DNA of 16,615 nucleotides from Syntrophomonadaceae bacterium (lineage in GTDB: Bacteria > Bacillota > Dethiobacteria > DTU022). The notes beneath the pieces are model-generated. The model saw only the letters and a program-made list of their open reading frames with translations, ran no database searches and was not told where the DNA came from. The stretch is taken from the NCBI GenBank assembly GCA_007127255.1, contig SKZS01000120.1, positions 1 to 16,615 of the forward strand, read 5' to 3'. This document shows, in pieces, positions 1 through 7,391 of this stretch; within the stretch, counting starts at the first letter, position 1; the number at the start of each line of letters is the position of its first letter. The position numbers and the translations under genes are program-made.

Positions 1-1332
1 GCCCGGGTCGACTATGAATTAAATCGGGTTTATGTGCCGCGGGAGATGGTTTCCCGCTTGATTAAGCAGGCTCCCGAGGAATTTGTGTTTTATGGCAGGC
101 AGGAAGGCAAAAGCATTACTGTTGGCGGTAAACAGGTGCATTTTGGAACAGGGGGACTCGCTTTGTACGTTTTGGATCTGGAACGGGAAAAACGGCCGGC
201 CCAGTTACAGGACGTTGCTAACTTTGCCCGCCTTGCTGATCGTCTTGAAAACCTTGACTTTTTTATAATTCCCGCTTACCCGCATGATATTAATATAGAT
301 ACTGTCGATATTAACACCAAGTATCAGGCGTTATTAAATACGGGAAAACCTGTTATGGGTGGAATATTCAACCAGCAAGGGTTAGTAGATATTGTTAAGA
401 TTTCTTCGATCATTGCCGGCAGCCTGGAAAAACTGCAGCGAAGGCCTTTTATTGGTTTTATATCATCTATAACCAGTCCTCTGAAATTAAGTTCGGATCA
501 TGCAGAATACATTATGGCAGTAGCGCGTTACGGTTTACCTCTGGCAACCTCGACCGCGCCTGCTGCAGGTGCGACAGCGCCGGTTACCCTGGCTGGAACC
601 CTTGTTCAGCAAAATGCTGAAGCGTTGATGGGTGTTATCTTTACCCAGCTGGTAAATCCGGGCACACCGGTTCTTTACAGTGCCGTGCCTGTTACCATGG
701 ATATGAGGACAATGTCATTTTTGATGGGCAGTATTGAATCTGGTCTGATGAATGCAGCAATTACCCAGATGGCCCACTATTACCGCCTGCCCTGTTACCT
801 GACTGTAGGCACTACCGATTCGAAGCTTCCCGATGCTCAGGCAGCTCATGAAAGTGCATCTACAGCTATGCTGGCAGCGCTTGCCGGCGGAAACTTTATT
901 CACGAGGCTTTTGGGATGTTAGATGGAGCGATGACTGCTTCATATGCCCAGTATATTATCGATAATGATATTATCGGCAGCTGTCTGCGGACCCTGCGCG
1001 GCATTGAGATCAACGAGGATACTTTGGCATATGACGCAATTGCCAGAGTTGGCCCCGGAGGAAACTATCTCAGTGAAGAACATACCGTGAGATATATGCG
1101 TACGGAGCTTTATTCACCCAGAACCAGTGAGCGCAAGCCTTATCAGCAGTGGATCGATGCCGGTAGTAAAGATAGTTGGAAAAGAGCGGAAGAGCTTGCT
1201 GCACAACTGCTTGAGGAGAAATCTGAGCCAATTATCCCGCCTGAAATTGATGCAAAAATCAGGAATCAGTTTGCGGATCTGGTTAACCTCGAAGATGACT
1301 ATACAATAAATTGGAGAACCGGCTCTGTCTAA
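1..1332 (+). CDS. MttB-superfamily corrinoid methyltransferase, 5' truncated
   Basis: Trimethylamine methyltransferase (MttB) family protein. Members move a methyl group from a methylated or quaternary amine to the cobalt of a partner corrinoid protein in the cytoplasm. The reading frame is open from the first base of the window, so the gene begins outside it. A GTG at 34 is in frame, but the codons before it (reading YELNRVY) already fit the family. 443 residues are visible, against roughly 480-500 for the family, so about 40-50 are missing. Family-like stretches are APEEFVFYGRQ near the start and FGMLDGAMTASYAQYIIDN in the middle. There is no in-frame UAG; the gene ends with TAA. This makes it a non-pyrrolysine member, the branch that includes glycine betaine methyltransferase MtgB. 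The substrate cannot be read from sequence, and no corrinoid protein or methyltransferase II gene is visible nearby. Its stop codon overlaps that of the convergent dehydrogenase. Confidence 0.88.
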   Translation, partial: ARVDYELNRVYVPREMVSRLIKQAPEEFVFYGRQEGKSITVGGKQVHFGTGGLALYVLDLEREKRPAQLQDVANFARLADRLENLDFFIIPAYPHDINIDTVDINTKYQALLNTGKPVMGGIFNQQGLVDIVKISSIIAGSLEKLQRRPFIGFISSITSPLKLSSDHAEYIMAVARYGLPLATSTAPAAGATAPVTLAGTLVQQNAEALMGVIFTQLVNPGTPVLYSAVPVTMDMRTMSFLMGSIESGLMNAAITQMAHYYRLPCYLTVGTTDSKLPDAQAAHESASTAMLAALAGGNFIHEAFGMLDGAMTASYAQYIIDNDIIGSCLRTLRGIEINEDTLAYDAIARVGPGGNYLSEEHTVRYMRTELYSPRTSERKPYQQWIDAGSKDSWKRAEELAAQLLEEKSEPIIPPEIDAKIRNQFADLVNLEDDYTINWRTGSV

Positions 1333-2369
1333 GGGAAGGTAACGACTATCCTGACCAGGTTTTCGTCTTTCTTTTTTAACATTTCCAGCCCTGTATTAAC
1401 TTTATCAAGCGGTAGTTCATGGCTGACTGAATAAGTCAAATCAAGTCTTTTTTGGGCAGCCAATTCAATTATTACGGGGAAATCAGCCCGGCACTGATCA
1501 GCACTGCCCATAATAGTTCGTTCTCTGAGCAGGAGATCATGATAAGGGTTAAGTGCAACTTCTTCAGGACAGATCCCGACTACTACTGTGCGGCCTCCTA
1601 TGCCTGTGAAGTTAATGGCCTGCCTGATCGCTGTGGTCAGACCAATTAGCTCTACAGCCACATTGACACCTTTTCCGCCTGTTATAGAGGCAACTTTATC
1701 TTCTGCATTGCCGCGTTTTGGGTTAATTGCCGCTGTTGCCCCGGCTTTTAAAGCCAGTTCAAGCTTGTCGTCCGCCAGGTCCATGGCAATTACCTGTCCG
1801 GCTCCCATTATTTTAGCAATCTGAACTGCATGGATCCCTAAGCCTCCGATACCGAGGACCAACACGCTCTCACCGGTTTGAATTTTAGCCCGTTTAAGAG
1901 CATGAAAAGGGGTGGCGACTGCGTCGGTTATTAATGCCGCCTGGGAAAAAGGAATTGACTCAGGAAAAGGGAATGCGTTGCGGGCGGGTACTACCACGTA
2001 TTCAGCAAAGCCACCGTCAATATCTTTCCCCAGCATTTTTGCTTCGCTGCAGTAATTGTCGTTTCCAGTATTACACATCATGCACTCCCCGCAGGTTTCA
2101 AGATAAAAAAGGCTGACCCGGTCACCCTTGTTTAGCCTCTTAACATTTTCACCACAAACTGCTACTTCTCCGGATATTTCATGTCCCAGGGTAATAGGCA
2201 GTTTTGTCACTTTGCTGCGCCCGTCCTGGTAGTGAATATCGGAGCTGCAGATTCCCGCGGCCCTGACTTTTACTAATATTTCCCCCGGCCCGGGTTCAGG
2301 AATTGGAACATCAACAACCTGTAAAGGTTTGCCGATTTCAGTTAGTTGTGCCGCCTGCATGGTCTTCAT
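1329..2369 (-). CDS. Zinc-dependent alcohol dehydrogenase (MDR superfamily)
   Basis: Medium-chain, zinc-dependent, NAD(P)-linked dehydrogenase of 346 residues, the usual family length. Catalytic zinc ligands are Cys41 and the His63-Glu64 pair in GHE. Four structural-zinc cysteines lie at 93, 96, 99 and 107. The nucleotide-binding glycine motif GIGGLG is at 173-178, and an acidic residue, Asp197, ends the second Rossmann strand, which favours NAD over NADP. The substrate (alcohol, polyol or amino-alcohol) is not determinable. The start ATG is supported by GGAGG eight bases upstream. The gene ends in TAG, which overlaps the TAA of the convergent methyltransferase at 1329-1332, so there is no space for a conventional terminator between them. 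Sharing a locus with an amine methyltransferase might mean a shared substrate, but the opposite orientation argues against one operon. Confidence 0.9.
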   Translation of the reverse strand: MKTMQAAQLTEIGKPLQVVDVPIPEPGPGEILVKVRAAGICSSDIHYQDGRSKVTKLPITLGHEISGEVAVCGENVKRLNKGDRVSLFYLETCGECMMCNTGNDNYCSEAKMLGKDIDGGFAEYVVVPARNAFPFPESIPFSQAALITDAVATPFHALKRAKIQTGESVLVLGIGGLGIHAVQIAKIMGAGQVIAMDLADDKLELALKAGATAAINPKRGNAEDKVASITGGKGVNVAVELIGLTTAIRQAINFTGIGGRTVVVGICPEEVALNPYHDLLLRERTIMGSADQCRADFPVIIELAAQKRLDLTYSVSHELPLDKVNTGLEMLKKKDENLVRIVVTFP

Positions 2370-2531
2370 CCATCAAACCTCCATTTTATGTTTTTACTAT
2401 TGCGAAAATCCCTTTATATGATGTATTAGCGTATAAAAGTAGTCCATTCTGTTAAATATCATTATCTGTTAAATTCTTTTGTCATCCCCCGGAAACCTTC
2501 AATCATTTGAAAAACGAGGCAGTTAATTAGA
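2370..2531. other. AT-rich intergenic region between adh and galU
   Basis: This is the first half of a 320-base gap between the divergent adh and galU genes, so promoters for both should lie here or just downstream. The minus strand carries the adh ribosome binding site (GGAGG). No convincing -35/-10 pair was found for adh. For galU, a weak pair is possible downstream (TTGTCA at 2569-2574, AATTAT at 2593-2598, 18-base spacer), inside the possible small ORF. No hairpin or repeat stood out. Confidence 0.4.
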
Positions 2532-2663
2532 ATGGCAGGAAGGAAACAAATTAGTTTTGTAGAAATCTTTGTCAATATCGATTCAAAACGAAAATTATTA
2601 CAAAATGCCGGCAAAGCACTGCAACTAGTCAAAAATGTTGTTGTGCAAACCGTAGGCGTTTAA
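2532..2663 (+). CDS. Possible 43-residue basic peptide upstream of galU
   Basis: An ATG at 2532 opens a frame of 43 codons ending in TAA at 2661-2663, 26 bases before galU. The product starts MAGRKQISFVEIFV and is lysine-rich (KRKLLQNAGKALQLVKN in the middle), with a spacing of hydrophobic residues that could form an amphipathic helix. GAGG at 2516-2519 is 12 bases from the ATG, which is long for a ribosome binding site. I do not recognise the sequence. It might be a real small gene co-transcribed with galU, or a chance frame in AT-rich leader DNA. A weak candidate galU promoter lies inside it, which argues for chance. Confidence 0.25.
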   Translation: MAGRKQISFVEIFVNIDSKRKLLQNAGKALQLVKNVVVQTVGV

Positions 2664-2689
2664 AAAATCAGGGATGGTGGTAGGAAGAG

Positions 2690-3562
2690 ATGAAGATTAA
2701 GAAAGCGGTAATTCCGGCAGCGGGTTTAGGAACCCGGTTTTTACCGGCGACAAAAGCACAGCCAAAAGAAATGCTGCCCATAGTGGATAAGCCAACTATC
2801 CAGTATGTAATAGAAGAAGCGGTCGATGCAGGTATTGAAGATATCTTGATCATTACCGGTCGTAATAAGAGGGCGATTGAAGACCATTTTGACCGGAGCA
2901 TCGAACTTGAATTAATGCTTGAACAAAAAGGTAAAGATGAAGAACTGGGAAAAATCAAACAGATTAGTGAGCTGGCCAATGTGTTTTATATCCGTCAAAA
3001 AGAACCGCTAGGGTTAGGCCATGCCGTGCTTTGTGCCCGTCAGTTTGTTGGCAGTGAACCTTTTGCCGTTTTGCTTGGTGATGATATTGTGTATTCTGAT
3101 GTTTCTGTAATTGGGCAGATGGCAGAAATATACGCCCAAAAAGAAAATACCGTGCTGGGGGTTCAGAGGGTAGGCTATGATCATATTCACAAATATGGAG
3201 CCGTTGACTTTGAAGGAGAAAACGGTTCGGTAGTACGGGTAAGAGAACTAACCGAAAAACCGTCTAAAGATGAAGCTAAATCAGATCTGGCCGTGCTGGG
3301 CCGCTATATTATAGATCCGGAGATATTCCCCATTCTTGAAAAGACGCCTCCCGGTTCCGGGGGCGAGATTCAAATAACCGATGCCTTGAATACCCTGGCC
3401 GGGCAGCAGCCGGTATGGGCCTATACCTTCAAAGGGCGTCGCTATGATGTTGGAGATCGCATCGGTTTCCTGGAAGCTACGATAGAGTATGCTTTAAGAC
3501 GAGAGGATATTGGAACCGAATTGGCCGGATATTTAAAAACCTTACAAATTAATAAGCTGTAA
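2690..3562 (+). CDS. galU: UTP--glucose-1-phosphate uridylyltransferase
   Basis: Makes UDP-glucose from UTP and glucose-1-phosphate in the cytoplasm, supplying glycosyl donors for cell-wall polymers, glycolipids and capsule. At 290 residues it has the standard bacterial GalU length. The N-terminal nucleotide-binding signature AAGLGTRFLPATKAQPKEML (10-29) is intact, including Arg16 and Lys26. The metal-binding aspartates lie in LLGDDIV (128-134). Lys190 in the TEKPS segment and the GGEIQITD motif (224-231) match the sugar-phosphate pocket of the family. The start ATG follows GGAAGAG. It stands alone: the next gene has its own promoter, and no other sugar-nucleotide gene is adjacent. Confidence 0.95.
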   Translation: MKIKKAVIPAAGLGTRFLPATKAQPKEMLPIVDKPTIQYVIEEAVDAGIEDILIITGRNKRAIEDHFDRSIELELMLEQKGKDEELGKIKQISELANVFYIRQKEPLGLGHAVLCARQFVGSEPFAVLLGDDIVYSDVSVIGQMAEIYAQKENTVLGVQRVGYDHIHKYGAVDFEGENGSVVRVRELTEKPSKDEAKSDLAVLGRYIIDPEIFPILEKTPPGSGGEIQITDALNTLAGQQPVWAYTFKGRRYDVGDRIGFLEATIEYALRREDIGTELAGYLKTLQINKL

Positions 3563-3619
3563 AATGAAATTATTAATAAAAGGATCATCATGACAAATTA
3601 TCAATGGGCAATTAATAGG

Positions 3620-3649
3620 TTATCATATCTAACCGACATCAGTTATAAT
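3620..3649 (+). promoter_or_regulatory. Sigma-A-type promoter for the amidase gene
   Basis: The -10 element is a perfect TATAAT at 3644-3649. TTATCA at 3620-3625 matches four of six -35 consensus bases, with an 18-base spacer. The predicted transcript would start near 3656, about 30 bases before the amidase GTG and just before its GAGGAGGAG ribosome binding site. Confidence 0.6.
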
Positions 3650-3685
3650 TTAATTAGCTGTAAGAGATGAGAGGAGGAGTTTTAA

Positions 3686-4999
3686 GTGTATCTTTATCCT
3701 GCCCCCCTGGCTAAAATAGCCAAAGATCTGGTCAGTGGCGAATTGGATTTAAAAGAATATATCAATGAAGTTTGTGATCGTCTCGATCGCGATGATGAAA
3801 AAGTGGAATCATTTCTGCCTGAATCCGGACGTCGTGAGCGGCTTTTGAAAGAAGCGGAGATGCTGGAGAAAATTTATCCCGAGCCCGGGAACAGGCCGTC
3901 GTTGTTTGGAATTTTAATTGGGGTTAAAGATGTCTATAATGTTGAAGGCTTTCTGACAAGGGCTAATTCCGATCTTGATCCGGAAGTACTAACCGGCCCT
4001 GAAGCAGAGTGTGTCAGGCTGCTTCGCCAGGAAGGAGCCCTCGTGCTCGGTAAAACTGTAACTACCGAGTTTGCCTACTTTGACCCGGGGCCTACCCGTA
4101 ACCCGCATAACCTTAATCATACACCGGGCGGTTCCAGCAGTGGGTCGGCAGTTGCTGTCGCTGCCGGATTCAGCCCCCTTACCCTGGGCACCCAGACAAT
4201 TGGTTCGGTAAACCGTCCTGCTGCGTTTTGTGGAGTGGTCGGTTTTAAGCCCAGCTACAATCGGATAAACACGGAAGGACTTCTTTACTTTTCACGTTCA
4301 GCTGATCATGTTGGCTGTTTTACCCAGGATGTTGAAGGCATGATCATGGCAGCAGAAGTTCTCTGCCATGATTGGAAGGAAATCAATGTGACCTATAAAC
4401 CTGTTTTGGGTGTGCCTAAAGGAAAGTACCTGGAACAGGCTTCAGATGAAGCGCTTCAGGCATTTTCCGGCCAGCTTGAACTTTTAAGAGGTGCCGGTTA
4501 TGCCATAAAAGAGGTCAATGCTCTTGATGATATTGAAACAATTTCGGCCTGGCACCGCAAACTGATTGCTGCCGAAATGGCTCTCGAACATCAAGAACGT
4601 TATGCCAAATACGCTGATCTATATAAACCGAGGACAAGGGAAATTATTGAAGAAGGTAAGGCTGTACCGGAAAACGAGTTGGAAGAAGCTCGCAAAAAGC
4701 AAAAAGAGCTGCGGGAGAGGCTTGAAAATATTATGCGTGATGCGGAGGTCAGTCTTTTTATTACTCCCGCGGCAATAGGACCGGCTCCTGAAGGTATCGA
4801 GGCTACGGGTGATCCTGCCATGAATATGCCCTGGACAAATGCCGGCCTTCCCTCGGTATCAATTCCTGCCGGAAGGGCAAAAAATGGCCTGCCTCTCGGC
4901 ATCCAGTTGATTGCTCCCTTTATGGGCGATGAATTACTATTAAGCTGGGCAAATGAAGCTGCCAATGTTTTTGAAGAATTCCAGGCCTACAAACTTTAG
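3686..4999 (+). CDS. Amidase-signature family hydrolase
   Basis: Hydrolase of the amidase signature (AS) family, which cleaves amide bonds through a Ser-cisSer-Lys triad. All three residues are present: Lys81 in GVKDVYN, Ser150 opening SSSGSA after PGG, and the nucleophile Ser174 in GTQTIGSV, with the expected 24-residue gap between the serines. The family's common GTDTGGS motif is altered, with Gln170 in place of Asp. At 437 residues it is shorter than GatA (about 485), and no gatB or gatC is adjacent, so a role in tRNA-dependent amidation is unlikely. Small-amide or allophanate-type substrates are possible but cannot be assigned. The GTG start is set by GAGGAGGAG six bases upstream. The TAG stop overlaps the TAA of the convergent gene at 4996-4999. 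Confidence 0.88.
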   Translation: MYLYPAPLAKIAKDLVSGELDLKEYINEVCDRLDRDDEKVESFLPESGRRERLLKEAEMLEKIYPEPGNRPSLFGILIGVKDVYNVEGFLTRANSDLDPEVLTGPEAECVRLLRQEGALVLGKTVTTEFAYFDPGPTRNPHNLNHTPGGSSSGSAVAVAAGFSPLTLGTQTIGSVNRPAAFCGVVGFKPSYNRINTEGLLYFSRSADHVGCFTQDVEGMIMAAEVLCHDWKEINVTYKPVLGVPKGKYLEQASDEALQAFSGQLELLRGAGYAIKEVNALDDIETISAWHRKLIAAEMALEHQERYAKYADLYKPRTREIIEEGKAVPENELEEARKKQKELRERLENIMRDAEVSLFITPAAIGPAPEGIEATGDPAMNMPWTNAGLPSVSIPAGRAKNGLPLGIQLIAPFMGDELLLSWANEAANVFEEFQAYKL

Positions 5000-5451
5000 G
5001 CTTCCCCTGCTGCAAAGTAATCAATTACAGAAGCGGCTATTCTGGTAATAACAATGGCCAGAATAGTTCTTGTGCCCAGCATTATGACGGGGTTAGCGCC
5101 GAAGACGCTAAAAATTAATGTGTCTTCGACAATTGAGTGAGATATACTGAGGAATATTCCAATTAAAAGAAGATCGCGTTTTTTCAGGTAACCGTTGCGT
5201 GCATAATCGATGATTAAGGCTGAGCCGAGGACTATGCCAAAAAAAATACCGCCCAGGAGGGGAAAGGCTGCTTCCTGGGGCAGGGTCAGAAAACGCAGAA
5301 ATCCTTTTACCCTGCCGGTTATTTTTTCGATAACCTGGTAGTGACGAGCCAGTTCGATCAAAATTAATATCGGGATCAGGAATAAAGCAAGGCGGGCAAT
5401 GCTGATAATGGTATCGGCTATTGTTTCTATGAGCAATAACAAAATATCCAT
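4996..5451 (-). CDS. Gate-domain (nucleoside recognition) membrane protein, second of pair
   Basis: Small integral membrane protein of 151 residues, almost entirely hydrophobic, with about four membrane segments. It resembles the Gate (nucleoside recognition) domain family, the fold also found in SpmA/SpmB, nucleoside transporters and the FeoB pore. A central TLPQEAAFPLL segment and a SHSIVEDT segment match in position and pattern the LPGEATIALL and CHELPVET segments of the gene just upstream, so the two are probably diverged paralogues that form a two-subunit membrane complex. GGGAGG lies inside the end of the upstream gene, eight bases before this ATG, and the gap is four bases, so translation is probably coupled. 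The substrate is unknown. Confidence 0.7.
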   Translation of the reverse strand: MDILLLLIETIADTIISIARLALFLIPILILIELARHYQVIEKITGRVKGFLRFLTLPQEAAFPLLGGIFFGIVLGSALIIDYARNGYLKKRDLLLIGIFLSISHSIVEDTLIFSVFGANPVIMLGTRTILAIVITRIAASVIDYFAAGEA

Positions 5452-5455
5452 TGAT

Positions 5456-5899
5456 TTATCCTCCCAGGACCAGGGTGTAAATATAATTTAAAGCAAGTCC
5501 CGCGACCAGGGCGGTAATCAGGCGCAGTGCCGCTGAAACAGGGATACGCAAACCGGTATAACTGCAAACAACGGTTTCAACAGGCAATTCATGGCAAATG
5601 CCGATCATAACTGCCAGAACCGTAATCTGCTGTGGGCTGAGAGACATGGTGGTGATTACGCCCAGGGCGGCGTAGAAGTTAACAAGAAAGCTTAACAGCA
5701 GGGCAATAGTCGCTTCTCCCGGGAGTCCAAATAAGGCCATCGCCGGAGAAAAATAGCCGGCAATTGATTCGATAATACCGTAAAAATCGAGGATTGCGAC
5801 AATGCAGGAAACAGGGACAATAATTTTGACCAGCAGCCAGAGAAGTTGCAGGCTTTTTATGAATCCTTTTTTTATCGGTTCTGCTAAAGTTGACATCAT
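5456..5899 (-). CDS. Gate-domain (nucleoside recognition) membrane protein, first of pair
   Basis: Integral membrane protein of 147 residues, first gene of a two-gene minus-strand unit. After a short cytoplasmic-looking start (LAEPIKKGFIKS) it has about four hydrophobic segments. The polar GICHELPVETVV motif inside the membrane region (about residues 99-110) is typical of Gate-domain proteins. Two ATG codons stand in tandem at the start; AAGGAGA is five bases before the first and eight before the second, so either may be used. The gene diverges from an ABC transporter across 44 bases. A TATAAT reads toward this gene at 5922-5927, but no matching -35 is visible. Ion, nucleoside or other solute transport is possible. 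Confidence 0.7.
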   Translation of the reverse strand: MMSTLAEPIKKGFIKSLQLLWLLVKIIVPVSCIVAILDFYGIIESIAGYFSPAMALFGLPGEATIALLLSFLVNFYAALGVITTMSLSPQQITVLAVMIGICHELPVETVVCSYTGLRIPVSAALRLITALVAGLALNYIYTLVLGG

Positions 5900-5943
5900 T
5901 GAATTCTCCTTCTAAGCTCTGATTATATAAACGGGGTGTTTCT

Positions 5944-6606
5944 ATGCAGGCTGTATTCAGCCTCCGAAATGTCGCTTATCGAAACATTCTTTCCATATCG
6001 AACCTTGATATTGATTCAGGTATGCTGTTCGGTATAACTGGAAAAAGCGGCAGCGGCAAGACAACTTTGCTCAAACTTTTAAATAACATGTTAAGCTGCG
6101 ATGCAGGAGAGGTTTTATATTACGGTACCAATGTATTAATGCTCGATCCTGTAAACCTGCGCCGCAGGGTTATGATGGTTCCCCAGGCTCCGTATATATT
6201 TCCTGGCAGCGTTTTGGAAAACATCCAACTGGTTTTTCATTTTAACCGGAAAGCGGTTCCCGCGCAAGCTGAAATAGAAAAGCTTTTTGATTTGCTCGGC
6301 ATGTCGGAAGTGCTCGCAAAAAGCACAGCCAATATGTCTGGTGGAGAAAAACAACGCCTCGCCCTGGTCCGTGTTCTGCTTCTTAACCCGGAAACCCTGC
6401 TTTTAGATGAACCGACTGCGGCGCTTGATGATGAGAATGCTCGTGCCGTGTTCAGCTATCTGGCAAAATGGGTCAGAAAGCCCGGGAAAACGGTAGTTGT
6501 GGTTTCCCATTCCGGGTCTTTAATTAATGAATATGGGGATTCAATTCTTGAACTAAACGATGGTCGGATTAACAGTGTTAAAAAAAGAAGTGGTGCCCAT
6601 GTCTGA
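5944..6606 (+). CDS. fetA: ABC transporter ATP-binding protein, FetA-like
   Basis: Cytoplasmic ATPase subunit, 220 residues, of an ABC transporter paired with the UPF0014/FetB-type permease that follows. Complete motif set: Walker A GKSGSGKTT (33-41), Q-loop Gln81, signature MSGGEKQ (131-137), Walker B TLLLDEP (151-157), D-loop ALD (160-162) and H-loop His189. In E. coli the corresponding pair FetAB (YbbL/YbbM) is linked to iron export and peroxide resistance; related plant proteins are linked to aluminium tolerance. The name rests on the partner gene, because the ATPase alone is generic. GGGGTG lies just upstream of the ATG. The 3' end overlaps fetB by eight bases, so the two are translationally coupled. 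Confidence 0.82.
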   Translation: MQAVFSLRNVAYRNILSISNLDIDSGMLFGITGKSGSGKTTLLKLLNNMLSCDAGEVLYYGTNVLMLDPVNLRRRVMMVPQAPYIFPGSVLENIQLVFHFNRKAVPAQAEIEKLFDLLGMSEVLAKSTANMSGGEKQRLALVRVLLLNPETLLLDEPTAALDDENARAVFSYLAKWVRKPGKTVVVVSHSGSLINEYGDSILELNDGRINSVKKRSGAHV

Positions 6607-7387
6607 AACAATTTCCATTGAAACCTGGCGACTTGCAGCTTCTTATCTTTTCCTGGTTCTCCTCATGATTATGTCCCAATTGCTTAAACTGGGCCATGGC
6701 AGGGAATTTTTAGCAGCTACTGTTAGAATGACTCTGCAGCTTGTCCTTGCGGGCTATATTTTAGAGCTAATTTTTAGCCAGCAGCATATCTTGGTTACAC
6801 TGGGAATTATGCTTTTTATGCAAACATTTGCTTTATTTACCATCTATGGACGGGTTAAAGGGAAAATCAGCGCCGGGTTAAAAAGAGTTGTGGCGGTGGC
6901 TCTTTTTGTCGGAACATCTATCCCCCTTGCTTACTTCATGATTGTTGTTATAGCAGCCGATCCCTGGTACACACCGCGTTATTTTATTCCAATTGCAGGT
7001 ATGACAGTAGGAAATTCTATGACCGGTGTTACCCTTGGTGCGGAACGTTTGGCTCGTATTTTTCAGTCCAGCCGGGAACGCATTGAAGAAGCTTTGATGC
7101 TGGGAGCTGCACCGCAGGAAGCGGTAAGGGAATTCCTGGGGGATACCTTTAGCGCGGCGATTATTCCCACTATAAATGCTATGCTTGGCATGGGTATTAT
7201 CTTTATACCGGGGATGATGAGCGGCCAGATTCTGGCCGGGGCATCTCCGGTAGATGCTATTAAATATCAGATAGTAATCATGATGGGCATTCTGGGCAGT
7301 GTAGCTCTCGCTGTATATTTAATCATTCAATTAGGGTACAGGACCTTCTTTAACGAGAGAGCCCAACTGTTAAGTAATGAAGAATAA
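6599..7387 (+). CDS. fetB: UPF0014/FetB-type ABC transporter permease
   Basis: Membrane subunit of the FetAB-type exporter, 262 residues from the chosen start, with about seven hydrophobic segments. Family-specific stretches are clear: TVRMTLQLVLAGYILE, the conserved IAGMTVGNSMTGVTLGAERL region, EALMLGAAPQEAVREF, and IPTINAMLGMGIIFIPGMMS. The frame is open back to 6560, but that extension adds 13 polar residues encoded inside fetA. The ATG at 6599 gives the usual family length and overlaps the fetA stop by eight bases. E. coli work ties the pair to iron export; the transported ion here is inferred only. The convergent protease gene begins its stop codon four bases past this one. Confidence 0.87.
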   Translation: MSETISIETWRLAASYLFLVLLMIMSQLLKLGHGREFLAATVRMTLQLVLAGYILELIFSQQHILVTLGIMLFMQTFALFTIYGRVKGKISAGLKRVVAVALFVGTSIPLAYFMIVVIAADPWYTPRYFIPIAGMTVGNSMTGVTLGAERLARIFQSSRERIEEALMLGAAPQEAVREFLGDTFSAAIIPTINAMLGMGIIFIPGMMSGQILAGASPVDAIKYQIVIMMGILGSVALAVYLIIQLGYRTFFNERAQLLSNEE

Positions 7388-7391
7388 TCGT

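Noticed and set aside
34..36. GTG as the methyltransferase start
   Set aside because: The frame is open to base 1 and the upstream codons already match the family, so the gene is cut by the window edge.
3590..3670. 26-codon ORF between galU and the amidase gene
   Set aside because: It spans the amidase promoter, including TATAAT, and shows no coding features.
3686..4999. GatA subunit of Glu-tRNA amidotransferase
   Set aside because: Too short, altered GTD motif, and no gatB or gatC nearby.
6560..6598. 13-residue N-terminal extension of fetB
   Set aside because: It lies wholly inside fetA and adds polar residues not expected in the family; the ATG at 6599 gives the usual length.
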